Of a stretch of DNA of 61,673 nt, positions 27,580 through 36,821 are shown one piece after another (the stretch's first letter is position 1; every line of letters starts with the position of its first letter). A program made the position numbers and the translations under genes. The notes beneath the pieces are model-generated. The model ran no database searches. It was not told the DNA's origin and worked only from the letters and a program-made list of their open reading frames with translations. The stretch comes from an uncultured Clostridia bacterium. GTDB taxonomy: Bacteria; Bacillota; Clostridia; Christensenellales; UBA1242. The stretch is from assembly GCA_934747385.1 (NCBI GenBank), contig CAKVGK010000004.1, positions 1-61,673 on the forward strand, in the 5' to 3' direction.

Positions 27580-28167
27580 TTACTTGTTGCCAAGGTCAAT
27601 GTATTTGTTTGGATCAACTTTTGCGCCATTCAATTTCATTTCAAAATGCAAATGATTGCCGGTGTTCAATTCTTGTGACATGGTTGCACTTGCACTGCCA
27701 ATAACTTGACCTGCGGTGACTTTGTCGCCGTTGGCAACGCTGAGTTTTTGGTCAAGAGATTTATATATGGAAACTAATCCATTTTTATGAGTAATTTCCA
27801 CAACTGTGCCTTCAAGGTAGTTTGTGTAAACGTTTGAAACTGTTCCGTCAGCTACTGCATAAACATTTGCCTCTTCCCCTGCAACAAAATCAATTGCCTT
27901 GTGCATTTCCCATTGCTTCATGGTATCGTTAAACTGAAGTTCCGTGCTTGAAAAGTTCTTTTGGATTGTGGCATTTTTCATAGGAACAACATAAACAGCT
28001 GCAGCAACAGGCAAATCACCACCGCCAATGTCTCCGCTGGATTTAACCTTTGCGTTTGCGGTCATGGCAATGGTCACAGCGCAAGCAATCACAAGCAAAG
28101 CAACCAAACTTGCGTAAACATAATTCATAATAATATTTTTCTTTCGTGAGGTGTTTGAATTGTCCAT
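27580..28167 (-). CDS. M23 (LytM) peptidase, SpoIIQ-like
   Basis: A 195-aa membrane-anchored protein: short cytoplasmic N-terminus, one membrane segment (about residues 14-38), then a LytM domain. The zinc ligands are present as HKAID near 89 and HLHFE near 174. The approach to the site (STELQFNDTMKQWEMHKAIDF) recalls SpoIIQ, the forespore protein that docks with SpoIIIAH during engulfment; clostridial SpoIIQ keeps the metal ligands. GGAGGG before the ATG fixes the start at 28167. It follows two same-strand genes and may be co-expressed with them during sporulation. A general cell-wall hydrolase is the alternative. Confidence 0.75.
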   Translation of the reverse strand: MDNSNTSRKKNIIMNYVYASLVALLVIACAVTIAMTANAKVKSSGDIGGGDLPVAAAVYVVPMKNATIQKNFSSTELQFNDTMKQWEMHKAIDFVAGEEANVYAVADGTVSNVYTNYLEGTVVEITHKNGLVSIYKSLDQKLSVANGDKVTAGQVIGSASATMSQELNTGNHLHFEMKLNGAKVDPNKYIDLGNK

Positions 28168-28260
28168 TTTTCCCTCCTTCACACCAATGGTGACCAATTA
28201 ATGAATTTTTAAACACTAAATTTTAAAATTTTGTCCTTTATAAGCCAAAATCAGGGATTC

Positions 28261-28674
28261 TTAAAAGCTTCCCAATATTGCAGGCCAGCCAATTACAACA
28301 TAATCTTCATAACACGCAATTTGTAGATTTGATTTTTGCCCGTCAACCGAAATATGCTGTGGAATAAGGTTTGAATAAGCATATATTACAGAAGCACCAG
28401 TTGGCAAATATTCAGTTTTAATTACTTTTGCTTGCAGTGACTTGATTGCCGCACCCGCCTCAAAATTTTTGATAACCATGCTTTCACCAATCTTGGATTT
28501 AACCTTTTTGTTTTCGGTCATGTAACAAATTCCTAAATTGGTGCCGCCAAAATTGTTTGAGTTTGTGTATGCAACATATTCACCGTCAAAATAGTTGAGC
28601 AATGAGAAGTCTTTAACCTTTTGCCCCGCCAATAAAAAAGCGAATATGAAAATCATAATCCAAATTTTTTTCAT
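28261..28674 (-). CDS. Exported protein, possibly YwmB-like
   Basis: A 137-aa protein with an N-terminal signal or anchor segment (KKIWIMIFIFAFLLAG). The C-terminal stretch (VIYAYSNLIP, then NLQIACYEDY and GWPAILGSF) reminds me of the YwmB family, which lies near spoIID and spoIIQ in some Firmicutes; this is a weak resemblance. Start chosen at the ATG just before the hydrophobic segment; only a poor AAG ribosome site precedes it, so translation may depend on the upstream gene 71 bases away. Confidence 0.5.
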   Translation of the reverse strand: MKKIWIMIFIFAFLLAGQKVKDFSLLNYFDGEYVAYTNSNNFGGTNLGICYMTENKKVKSKIGESMVIKNFEAGAAIKSLQAKVIKTEYLPTGASVIYAYSNLIPQHISVDGQKSNLQIACYEDYVVIGWPAILGSF

Positions 28675-28745
28675 ATTCTTATATTTGACCAAATCAATTG
28701 TTTTAAACTTGTATTTTTGCGCCAGCAAACGACTTATATTTTAAC

Positions 28746-29672
28746 TTATTCCCCAAAAGCGTTGTATAGGTACAGATAATTCAATATACCATTACTGTTT
28801 TTTGAGTAATTCTTAACTTGTTCTATAACATTTTGAAGTTCGTTTTGCGCCAAATCAGTGGGCAAAAATTGCAAAACTTTTGCATACGTTTGTTTCGCCT
28901 TTGCAAGAAGAGAAGAAAAATTCAGCTCAATCATAGTTAACATTGCATCTTGGTGCATTAAAGAATAATATTTGTTGATTTGCAATTCATTTTCCTTGAA
29001 CGATTTATAAATATCGCACATTGTTAGAGTGTGTTGTTTTGCAGCTATTACAAAAGCATTAAAACTGGCTATCAAAACAAAATCCACAATTGGTAAGCAG
29101 TTATATGGCAAATTATATTTACGCAAAATGTCCACGTCCACAAACTGAAAATTTTGTGGCAGAGCGTTTAAAATGCTAAGCAAATTTCTTGGTGAAATCT
29201 CTTCAATTTCAAAATCTGTGTTGAAATTAGATTGAGAATATATGTTTAACAGATAATTATAAAACAAATTGAAAAACAAACTACAAAAAGCAGGTTTGTC
29301 TAAAAAATTATTATCAGCAAAAATCAACACTTCAGTGTTTGTTTTTAGGTTTTCTTGGTTCAAAACATAAGGCAGAATGTCAGTTTTTTGCCCAACAACT
29401 GCCACAACGAACTCTGTTGGATTGAAACTGAATTGCAAAAAATTGTCCACCTCCGTTAAAAATATCAGCATTTTGTAGCCATTATAAATTTCATCTTTAT
29501 CTGGGCTTGAAATGTCCATTTTGTTGAAGATGCAAATACTTTTTATTTTCTCGTAAACCGCATTGATTTGTAGTGTGCTTGTAAATTTATCATAAATCAG
29601 CATTACTTTTTGGTATTTAGCATGTTTTTCAACCATCTCTGCCAACTTGTTTTCATTGAATTTTGTAATCAT
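28746..29672 (-). CDS. Hypothetical cytoplasmic protein
   Basis: A 308-aa protein of unknown family, alpha/beta in pattern, with no signal peptide. The start at 29672 is preferred because the open frame further upstream runs antisense through acpP. There is no ribosome site. An extended -10 element (TGG TAAAAT) ends seven bases before the ATG, suggesting a leaderless mRNA, though no good -35 box is visible. It heads a three-gene minus-strand set with the YwmB-like and SpoIIQ-like genes. Confidence 0.6.
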   Translation of the reverse strand: MITKFNENKLAEMVEKHAKYQKVMLIYDKFTSTLQINAVYEKIKSICIFNKMDISSPDKDEIYNGYKMLIFLTEVDNFLQFSFNPTEFVVAVVGQKTDILPYVLNQENLKTNTEVLIFADNNFLDKPAFCSLFFNLFYNYLLNIYSQSNFNTDFEIEEISPRNLLSILNALPQNFQFVDVDILRKYNLPYNCLPIVDFVLIASFNAFVIAAKQHTLTMCDIYKSFKENELQINKYYSLMHQDAMLTMIELNFSSLLAKAKQTYAKVLQFLPTDLAQNELQNVIEQVKNYSKNSNGILNYLYLYNAFGE

Positions 29673-29765
29673 AATATATATTTTACCACAACAAAACAAA
29701 CCAAAAAGCAAAAATTTGCGCTTAATATAAGGAAAGAATTGAAAAAATGTCGCAATTAAAAATTT

Positions 29766-29798
29766 TTGCTTTACTTTTAAGTTCAATTTAGATAAAAT
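29766..29798 (+). promoter_or_regulatory. Promoter of acpP
   Basis: Two overlapping choices: TTGCTT-17-TAGATA or TTTACT-17-TAAAAT (29770-29798). Either gives a short leader containing AGGAGG. Confidence 0.55.
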
Positions 29799-29814
29799 GA
29801 AACTAGGAGGATTT

Positions 29815-30045
29815 ATGCAAGAAAAAATTATTGCACTTATTGCCGAAAAACTTAACAAAAAAGTTGCGGACATTAACTTGAATTCAAGATTAGTTGAAGA
29901 TTTGGGCGCAGACAGCCTTGATATTGTTGAACTTATTATGGCTTTTGAAGATGAATTTGGGATTAGCCTTCCAGATGAGGAAGTTGAAAAGATGAAAACC
30001 ATTAAGGACGTGATAAGTTACATAGACCAAAAAGTTAAAAAATAG
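29815..30045 (+). CDS. acpP: Acyl carrier protein
   Basis: A 76-aa ACP. The phosphopantetheine serine is in GADSLDIVELI. The protein is acidic and helical, ending in the DVISYIDQ helix. AGGAGG seven bases before the ATG at 29815 fixes the start; a frame beginning at 29797 adds six residues without support. It carries acyl chains for fatty acid synthesis. It stands apart from any fab genes in this window, with its own promoter and terminator. Confidence 0.96.
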   Translation: MQEKIIALIAEKLNKKVADINLNSRLVEDLGADSLDIVELIMAFEDEFGISLPDEEVEKMKTIKDVISYIDQKVKK

Positions 30046-30077
30046 AAATTTTGTGGTTTTAAATCTACCTGATTTTA

Positions 30078-30107
30078 AAAAAACAACTCGTTTGAGTTGT
30101 TTTTTTG
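30078..30107. terminator. Bidirectional terminator
   Basis: AACAACTC and GAGTTGTT arms with a four-base loop, T runs on both strands. Serves acpP and the convergent 193-aa gene. Confidence 0.88.
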
Positions 30108-30127
30108 TTTCTCTTTATATGAACTTA

Positions 30128-30709
30128 TTAAAATTTATAATTGTCGCTCAAGAAAGTGTAAAGTTCGCTTAAATCTGCTTTCAATTCATAATACTTAGTG
30201 TACTTATTTTCTGTTGAAATTTCACCTGAAAGAGTGTAATAAGGTTTGATATAAACTTTAACGGTTGCTTCACCTTCTGTTTTTGTTATGTCAAAAACCA
30301 GTTCGCGGTAATAATATTTGTTGCCTTCGCTGTCCTTATAATCCTTTTTGCCGTCTTTCAATAATTGAGGTGCGTCATAAACATAAGTTACATAATAAGC
30401 CTCTGCTGTTGGCATTGTTTTGCCTGTTTCGCTAACACTAACAATGTTTGCTTTTTGATTCAATCTGCCATTGAACATTGCAGAAATGAAAACTTCCTTG
30501 CTTGCACCGTCAACAATTTCTTTGATTTTGTTATAAGTATTGTCATCATCAACAACAACGCGAGAACTTGTTGTTTTTTGAATATAAATTCTGTCTGGTT
30601 TATTACATTTGATACTATAATCAATTTTAACATTTGCAAAAATGATTGTAAGAATAATTAACAAACCAATAATTGATAAACTAACAATTGCTCCTATTTT
30701 TTTTGCCAC
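30128..30709 (-). CDS. Hypothetical membrane-anchored protein
   Basis: A 193-aa protein with one N-terminal membrane segment (residues about 8-27) and a beta-rich outer domain. It contains many Tyr, Lys and Asp and no Cys pair. The start codon is GTG at 30709, supported by AGGAG eight bases before it. It lies 92 bases after ftsH on the same strand. Family not recognised. Confidence 0.65.
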   Translation of the reverse strand: MAKKIGAIVSLSIIGLLIILTIIFANVKIDYSIKCNKPDRIYIQKTTSSRVVVDDDNTYNKIKEIVDGASKEVFISAMFNGRLNQKANIVSVSETGKTMPTAEAYYVTYVYDAPQLLKDGKKDYKDSEGNKYYYRELVFDITKTEGEATVKVYIKPYYTLSGEISTENKYTKYYELKADLSELYTFLSDNYKF

Positions 30710-30801
30710 AATATGCTCCTTTTGCGTTTTATTTTGATTTATAGCGATATTTTACAACTTTTTTAAATTTTAATCAAGCATTTGAACCACTCTAAATTAT
30801 G

Positions 30802-33030
30802 TTAGTTGTTAGATTTGTCTTCATCTTGTGGTTTTTCTTGATTTGAAGACTCTTGTGCAGAAGGTTTATTTTCTTCTTGCTTACCTAGGTCTGCAGGGTC
30901 GGCACCTTGGGTTGCAACTGAAATTTCTTTTTCTGCCTCAGCTTTAATTTTTTCAAAGTCTTGTTTGCTGATAACACCTGCTTTTGCAAGTGCTTGTGCG
31001 GTTTCGATTCTAGATTTTATGTCGCGTGCTTTATGTTCGACCAACGCTTGTTGTTTTGCCTTTTCTTGATAATCGCGCTTTTCTTGCTCTTTTTTATCAA
31101 TGGCTTGTTCAACCTCTTCAACAGTTGCACCATTATAAAGCATTTCGAATTCTTCTTTGTAAATTGTTTCCTTATCTATTAAAATTTTAACAACCTTGTC
31201 AATAATGTCTTTTTTATTTGTTAAAATGTCTTTTGCTGTTTTGTGTGCAGCGTCGATAATCTTTTTAACTTCCTCATCAATTGTGAAAGCCAACTCTTGG
31301 CTGTAAGGAATTTGTTTTTGATAATTTCTGCCAACAAACACTTCTTCGCCCTCGCCAAATGAAACAAGACCAATTTTGTCTGTCATACCCCATTCGGTTA
31401 CCATACGTCGAGCAAGTTTTGTTGCGCGTTCAATGTCGTTTGAGGCACCGGTTGTAATGTCAGCAAGCATAACTTCTTCGCTGCTTCTTCCACCAAGCAT
31501 CATTGCAAGGCTGTCAAGCAGTTTTGCTTTTGGCATATGTGAACTATCTTTTTCATCGAAAGTTAAAGTGTAGCCTCCAGCCATACCACGTGGGATGATG
31601 GAAATTTCTTGAACATTGTCGCAGTTTGGAAGCGCTTGGCTAACGATTGCGTGGCCGGCTTCGTGCACTGCTGTGATATATTTGTCGTTATCTGTTATAA
31701 CACGAGAAACCTTTTTTGGTCCCATGAGTGCTTTGTTTAAGCCCTCTTGAATGTCTATCATTGTGATTTTGTATCTGCCGTCACGTGCAGCAAGCAACGC
31801 TGCTTCGTTAAGTACATTTTCAATGTCCGCACCTGCAAGACCGCTTGTTAAACGGGCGATACGCTTGATGTCAACGTCTTCACTCAAAGGTTTGTTTCTT
31901 GCATGAACTTTAATTATTTCTTCCCTACCCTTAACGTCTGGAAGGTGAACATAAACTTGCCTGTCAAAACGACCCGGACGTGTGAGCGCTGGGTCAAGAA
32001 CGTCTGCACGGTTTGTAGCAGCAAGCACAATAATGCCGCTGTTTGTTTCAAAGCCGTCCATTTCAACCAGCAATTGGTTCAAGGTTTGTTCGCGTTCGTC
32101 ATTACCGCCACCCAAACCTGCGCCACGTTGACGACCAACCGCATCGATTTCATCAATAAATATAATACAAGGTGCATTTTGTTTGGCGCTTTCAAACAAA
32201 TCGCGCACACGGCTTGCACCAACACCTACATACAACTCAACAAAATCACTGCCTGAAATGCTGAAAAATGGTACTTTGCTTTCCCCTGCAACGGCTTTTG
32301 CAAGCAAGGTTTTGCCTGTTCCCGGTGGGCCAACCAAAAGCACACCTTTTGGAATGCGCGCACCAAGTTCTGTAAATCTTGATGGATTTTTAAGGAATTC
32401 AACAATTTCCTTTAACTCTTGCTTTTCTTCGTCTGCACCTGCAACATCTGTGAACTTAACACTTGAACTAACAACCAATTTTGCCTTTGATTTGCCAAAG
32501 CCAAAGCCTTTGCTGCTGCCGGACATACTTCTAAACAAGAAAATGCCCATAACAACAATGATAAGCAGACTTGCATATGGCAACAATCTGCTGAACCAAC
32601 TTTCGGTTTTGTAACTATAATTAGCCTCAATGCAAACCTTGCCCTCTTTCATAACACGTTTGCCATCTTCGTCATATCTAATTATAGGATTGCCGCTTGC
32701 GTCAACTCCATCTGTTTCCGAATTGTCATCGTTATATTTTGTTATAAGCGCTGCAACGTCGCAATTTTCAGTTATTGTGCAATAAGCATCAACTGATTTT
32801 GGGAAGCGCTTTTCATCAATTCCGTCAATTTTGCGAATGCGAACCGTGTAGCCATACACGTCAATTTCAGCAACCTGGCCTGTTTGTACCATATTTTCAA
32901 ATTCGGTGTAACTAACCTTTTTGCTGGAATTGTTTTTTGCAACTATAACGTATATCATAATCACAACCAAAATTAAGGTAATGATATAAAACAATGCTGT
33001 TTTCCAACCTGAATTTTTCTTTTTCTCCAT
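30802..33030 (-). CDS. ftsH: ATP-dependent zinc metalloprotease FtsH
   Basis: A 742-aa membrane AAA protease that degrades misfolded membrane proteins and short-lived regulators. Two membrane segments flank an outer domain that carries an Asp/Asn-rich insertion of about 35 residues. The AAA module has Walker A GPPGTGKTLLAKA near 240, Walker B IIFIDEIDAVGR and the second region of homology ATNRADVLDPALTRPG. The zinc site HEAGH is near 460. The last 60 residues are an acidic, disordered tail. GAGGTG before the ATG at 33030 fixes the start; upstream codons are spurious. Confidence 0.97.
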   Translation of the reverse strand: MEKKKNSGWKTALFYIITLILVVIMIYVIVAKNNSSKKVSYTEFENMVQTGQVAEIDVYGYTVRIRKIDGIDEKRFPKSVDAYCTITENCDVAALITKYNDDNSETDGVDASGNPIIRYDEDGKRVMKEGKVCIEANYSYKTESWFSRLLPYASLLIIVVMGIFLFRSMSGSSKGFGFGKSKAKLVVSSSVKFTDVAGADEEKQELKEIVEFLKNPSRFTELGARIPKGVLLVGPPGTGKTLLAKAVAGESKVPFFSISGSDFVELYVGVGASRVRDLFESAKQNAPCIIFIDEIDAVGRQRGAGLGGGNDEREQTLNQLLVEMDGFETNSGIIVLAATNRADVLDPALTRPGRFDRQVYVHLPDVKGREEIIKVHARNKPLSEDVDIKRIARLTSGLAGADIENVLNEAALLAARDGRYKITMIDIQEGLNKALMGPKKVSRVITDNDKYITAVHEAGHAIVSQALPNCDNVQEISIIPRGMAGGYTLTFDEKDSSHMPKAKLLDSLAMMLGGRSSEEVMLADITTGASNDIERATKLARRMVTEWGMTDKIGLVSFGEGEEVFVGRNYQKQIPYSQELAFTIDEEVKKIIDAAHKTAKDILTNKKDIIDKVVKILIDKETIYKEEFEMLYNGATVEEVEQAIDKKEQEKRDYQEKAKQQALVEHKARDIKSRIETAQALAKAGVISKQDFEKIKAEAEKEISVATQGADPADLGKQEENKPSAQESSNQEKPQDEDKSNN

Positions 33031-33179
33031 ATTCACCTCAGTATGGTTTATTATATCATAACAAAAAAATATTAACAACCAAATTATAACATTTAATTAT
33101 AATTTCCAATGCATAATATTTAAACACATTTCAGGGTATTATTATTCATAATTATTTATTATTTGATTGCCAAATTAGT

Positions 33180-33207
33180 TTTACTTTTTTGCAAAGTGTG
33201 CTATCAT
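33180..33207 (+). promoter_or_regulatory. Promoter of cvpA-like gene
   Basis: TTTACT, 16 bases, TATCAT with extended TGC, about 78 bases before the start codon. Confidence 0.55.
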
Positions 33208-33285
33208 TAGACAAGTGAATAATTATATTTTGCATAAAATATATCAACGCTTAGCATATAGTTATGTATTATGGGAGGAACAAAC

Positions 33286-34053
33286 ATGAGTGTTGTTGGC
33301 ATTATTATTGACGTTTTAATTGTGCTGGTTCTGCTTATAACTGGTTTGATTGGCATAAAAAAAGGATTTTTAAAGTCTTTACTTTCACTTTTTAACTGGG
33401 TTGTATGCTTGGCTGTTTCAATATGGTTGGCAAAGTATGTTGCAAACTGGGTTGGAAGTTGGTTTGGCATGGAAAATGCAATCGCTGGCAAAATTTCAAG
33501 TTCTATAATTGGCGTTAACAGCGAACTTGGCAATTCTGTGGCAAGTTTTGGCAGCAAAGATGCCATTATGAACGCTTGTGCCGGAATGAATGGCATACTG
33601 AAACAATTAATCAACATGATTTTCTCTTCAAGCAATGTTGATTTTGCTTCGGAAAGTGCTGTGGCAGACGTGGCAGGTGCGGGCGTTGCTCACATTTGCG
33701 TGTTGGCAATCTCTGCAATTTTGTTGTTCGTCATCATTAAAATTGTGTTGGCAATCCTTGGCAAAATGTTTGATAACATTGCCAGAACAAAAATTTTGGG
33801 CGGCTTAAATCGCGTGTTGGGCTTTGTGTTTGGGCTTGTGAAAGGCGGCTGCTTGGTTATCATTGTTAACATTATTATGGTGGCATTGTCACTTGTGCCT
33901 GTGATTAACAATTCTGTTATCAAACCAGTTGTTCAAGACAACACCAAAATTGAAAAAGTTATTTATGAAAAAACAGACTACTTTATTGGCAAATACGTGA
34001 TTGAAGGAAAAATGATCCAAACTTGGATTGATAATTTATGGGAGAACAGATAA
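33286..34053 (+). CDS. CvpA family membrane protein
   Basis: A 255-aa polytopic protein. Four membrane segments, the opening VVGIIIDVLIVLVLLITGLI followed by GIKKGFLKSL, and the GLNRVLGFVFGLVKGG motif match the CvpA (colicin V production) family. Its function in Firmicutes is unclear. GGAGG before the ATG at 33286 sets the start, five codons inside the longest frame. Its stop codon is one base before the ATG of the tyrS remnant, showing that the two formed an operon. Confidence 0.85.
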   Translation: MSVVGIIIDVLIVLVLLITGLIGIKKGFLKSLLSLFNWVVCLAVSIWLAKYVANWVGSWFGMENAIAGKISSSIIGVNSELGNSVASFGSKDAIMNACAGMNGILKQLINMIFSSSNVDFASESAVADVAGAGVAHICVLAISAILLFVIIKIVLAILGKMFDNIARTKILGGLNRVLGFVFGLVKGGCLVIIVNIIMVALSLVPVINNSVIKPVVQDNTKIEKVIYEKTDYFIGKYVIEGKMIQTWIDNLWENR

Positions 34054-34054
34054 A

Positions 34055-34254
34055 ATGGCACTATACGAAACACTTAAAGATAGAAATTTGTTGCCAGCAA
34101 AGGCGAAGCACGCAGACTCATTGAACAAAACGGTTTAAGCATGGACGGCGAAACAATCACCGACCCATATATGCAACTCAGCAAAGCAGACCTAACTGAC
34201 GGCAAACTCTTCAAAAAAGGCAAAAAGAACTACCTTTTGATTAAAGTTAAATAA
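34055..34254 (+). pseudogene. tyrS: Tyrosyl-tRNA synthetase remnant with internal deletion
   Basis: Only the two ends of tyrS remain. The first 13 codons read MALYETLKDRNLL, the usual TyrRS start. They join, out of frame, to the C-terminal S4 RNA-binding end, which reads SKGEARRLIEQNGLSMDGE and finishes KKGKKNYLLIKVK. The junction is at about 34088-34096, near a short TTG/TTGCC repeat. Roughly 330-350 codons, including the whole catalytic domain, are missing. The residual start frame stops after 27 codons. GGAGA still precedes the ATG. Another TyrRS gene must exist elsewhere, unless the deletion is an assembly error. Confidence 0.88.
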
Positions 34255-34279
34255 ATTATCATTTGCATAAACCCAACAA

Positions 34280-34308
34280 AAAACTCTCAATCACTTGAGA
34301 GTTTTTTT
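34280..34308. terminator. Bidirectional terminator
   Basis: ACTCTCAA and TTGAGAGT arms with T runs on both strands. It includes the stop codon of the zinc-ribbon nuclease gene. Confidence 0.88.
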
Positions 34309-35570
34309 CTACTATAGCGCTCCTTCGCTTTTTCACTCACAGTTACATATCGACACTTAGGACACCCTCGTCCATTAATTCGTTTGTTACCTGTCGCTTG
34401 CCACTCATTTCCACATTTTTTACATTTCCACCATAATTTTTTTGATGTACCCGCAACTATATTAGTTGGTTTTAAATTTGCATTCTTTTCATAATTCCAT
34501 TCCTCTAATAATTGTGGATGAGTAGTCGCTAAATCATTGTAGCCTGTCATAACTTTATGATTTGAACAATAAGGACAATTACTCCCTTTTACCCTATTCG
34601 AAATTATTTCTTCATATTCGTGTCCTTTTGGGCACTTCCACCAAACTTTTTTACCGGATTTTTTTGTATAATTATCTACTGTATTTTTATTCTTATTTGA
34701 AAATTCTTTTGCTAATTCTGGATAAATAGTTTTTAAGTCATTAAACCCTATCAAAACTTGTTTCCCAGCACAATAAGGACATTTATTTCCTTTAGTTCTG
34801 TCCGCTATTCTTGATTGAAAACTGTGCCCACACTTTCCTTCCCACCATACAATCTTATGACTATTGGGTGTAACATTTTCAGGTAACAATTTTAAATTTT
34901 TTGCACTCCACTCATTTACCAAATTTGGAAACATATTTTTTAAAGAATTTTCTTTATTTTTATAGTCTATCAATTCATGAATCTTATTCATGTCTCTTTT
35001 TAGATCCACACTACAATCAATGTCGTAATTATATTTATGCTTAATAAACTCAAAAACATATTTGACCATATTTTCATAGTCTGTCGGAGTTTTCATAATG
35101 TAGTTATAACAATCATCTAATTTGTTAAGTCCAGGTTCTCTGATTCTTAATAAATCAATATTACAATGTTTACATATTTTATTTTTTTCAATGTCTTTTT
35201 CATCTTTGTGAAATCTTTGTCCATCATATTCTATTGCAAAGTTGAATCTTGGAACAAAGATATCTAACTCGCTAATTCCTTTGTCAATATCTTTATAATT
35301 CTCAATACAATCTTCAAATATTTGCTTAAGATAATAATAAATAATTCTTTCTGGTAACGATGTCCTATACTCTTTTATACAAATTGGACATGATTCCCAA
35401 TCATTGTTTAATGAATAAATGTTTGCCAGCCACTCATGGCCACGAGAACAAATCCACCACACTTTTTTTGCCATTCCACATGTTATTTCATATGGGTTTA
35501 AGTTAATGTTTTTTTTATAATTCCATAATTTAAACAATTTTGGATTTTCAGCAATAGTTTCTCTTTTCAT
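34287..35570 (-). CDS. Zinc-ribbon protein with endonuclease-like domain
   Basis: A 427-aa protein. Residues about 1-70 and three units across 215-420 are CxxC...CxxC zinc ribbons with the pattern VWW.C..GH (DUF4379-like). Residues about 75-180 look like a PD-(D/E)XK nuclease of the DUF559/Vsr type: SELDIFVPRFNFAIEYDG holds the likely acidic residues. Such proteins are often found in mobile or defence contexts; the target is unknown. GGTGA precedes the ATG. By eye its codons are more AT-rich than those of its neighbours, suggesting transfer. It ends beside the tyrS deletion, and its stop codon is in the terminator hairpin. Confidence 0.75.
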   Translation of the reverse strand: MKRETIAENPKLFKLWNYKKNINLNPYEITCGMAKKVWWICSRGHEWLANIYSLNNDWESCPICIKEYRTSLPERIIYYYLKQIFEDCIENYKDIDKGISELDIFVPRFNFAIEYDGQRFHKDEKDIEKNKICKHCNIDLLRIREPGLNKLDDCYNYIMKTPTDYENMVKYVFEFIKHKYNYDIDCSVDLKRDMNKIHELIDYKNKENSLKNMFPNLVNEWSAKNLKLLPENVTPNSHKIVWWEGKCGHSFQSRIADRTKGNKCPYCAGKQVLIGFNDLKTIYPELAKEFSNKNKNTVDNYTKKSGKKVWWKCPKGHEYEEIISNRVKGSNCPYCSNHKVMTGYNDLATTHPQLLEEWNYEKNANLKPTNIVAGTSKKLWWKCKKCGNEWQATGNKRINGRGCPKCRYVTVSEKAKERYSRKKLSSD

Positions 35571-35596
35571 ACAGTATTCACCATGATTAATTTAAC

Positions 35597-36820
35597 CTAA
35601 TTTTCTGGCCAGGTGCGGTTGGCTTTAAACCAGTTGGTATCTTTAAGTTTTGTGGAGTTGTTGCTGAATGCAAGGCTAACTTCTGATTTGGTGATGACAG
35701 AAATAACCATAATGTTGCCGTTCATTGATGTAAACTCGTTGTTTTTATAATCTATGCACAAAGTTGTTACATAAATATTTGTTGTGTACTTGCTTATGCG
35801 ATTGATGAAGTCCTGTGTTGGGAATTGGTTTAATGGATTGGAAGAATATTCACTGCTGCCAGCGCAACAACAAATGCAAACCAATTTTGGTTGAATTGCT
35901 TTTAAAAGGTTTTCATTTGAACTGGTTTTGCTGCCGTGGTGACCAGCCTTGTACAAATCCACTTGAAGAGTGCCATTGTCAAAGCCATCTTTCAACACTT
36001 GATTGTTTTGAACAAGCATATCTTCGCCGCTTTTTTCAAGGTCGCCAGTGAACAAAAACTTTTTGTTGTTGTGGCTGAAAAGCGTGCAAACAGAATAATC
36101 GTTTTCGGTTGCTGCTTTGTGGTCGTAATAAAAATTATAAAGTACTTCAAATTTAAACTCACTGCCAGTGGTGGAGCCATTGTCAATAACAAACTCTTTG
36201 TTGTTGCCAAGCGTTGTCAACTGGGCTGGATAATAAGTTGCTCCATCGTTGTCAATTTCATTTTGACGTTTTGACAAATAATTTTGATAAGTTACGCCTG
36301 TTGTTTGGTTTGTGCCCTTTTTGTTATTGTCAGTTTCGTTGTTTCCGCCAAAGTCAATAATTTTTTCACATTTGTACAAATCAAAAATGCCCTTTGTTTT
36401 GCCGCTTGTTGCAAAGCCCGCATAATGGTCAAGGTGAGCATGCGTTACAATAACAAATTCAAGCACGCCGTCGGTGACATAGTTGTTTAAATAACTTGTT
36501 ACAGTTGGAATGCTGCTAGCCTTTGAGCCGCAGTCAATCAAAATGTCGTAGTCCTTATCCGCGCCTTTATATTTGATATAGGTGCAGTCGCCAGTGTATT
36601 TGTTGCCAAGTTCCAAAAAATGCACGGACAATTCGCCCACTGCACCAGTGAGTTGACCATCGGTTAATGCTGCGTCGTTATATGAATAATAAACTTCCTC
36701 ACTTGCTGTTAAAACTTCCGTGTCTGGAATGGTTACATATGTGAAGCCAAATGCACCGCCTGCCAAACCCAATACAAGTGCAACAATGCTTAACAAAATG
36801 CTCAATGCTTTTTTCTTCAT
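35597..36820 (-). CDS. Exported metallo-beta-lactamase-fold hydrolase, ComEC-like
   Basis: A 407-aa protein with an N-terminal signal or anchor segment (residues about 4-28). The hydrolase fold has THAHLDHYAGF near 127, FTGDLE near 258 and KAGHHGSKTSS near 296, the pattern of the ComEC C-terminal domain and related phosphodiesterases or nucleases. There is no ComEC channel domain, so it is a stand-alone extracellular enzyme, perhaps a nuclease. A short CICCC cysteine run near 312 is unusual. GGAGGTG overlaps the stop of the upstream gene, so translation is coupled. Confidence 0.82.
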   Translation of the reverse strand: MKKKALSILLSIVALVLGLAGGAFGFTYVTIPDTEVLTASEEVYYSYNDAALTDGQLTGAVGELSVHFLELGNKYTGDCTYIKYKGADKDYDILIDCGSKASSIPTVTSYLNNYVTDGVLEFVIVTHAHLDHYAGFATSGKTKGIFDLYKCEKIIDFGGNNETDNNKKGTNQTTGVTYQNYLSKRQNEIDNDGATYYPAQLTTLGNNKEFVIDNGSTTGSEFKFEVLYNFYYDHKAATENDYSVCTLFSHNNKKFLFTGDLEKSGEDMLVQNNQVLKDGFDNGTLQVDLYKAGHHGSKTSSNENLLKAIQPKLVCICCCAGSSEYSSNPLNQFPTQDFINRISKYTTNIYVTTLCIDYKNNEFTSMNGNIMVISVITKSEVSLAFSNNSTKLKDTNWFKANRTWPEN

Positions 36821-36821
36821 T

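Noticed and set aside
29673..30002. N-terminal extension of the 308-aa hypothetical protein
   Set aside because: It runs antisense through acpP and past a promoter-like element; the ATG at 29672 is the better start.
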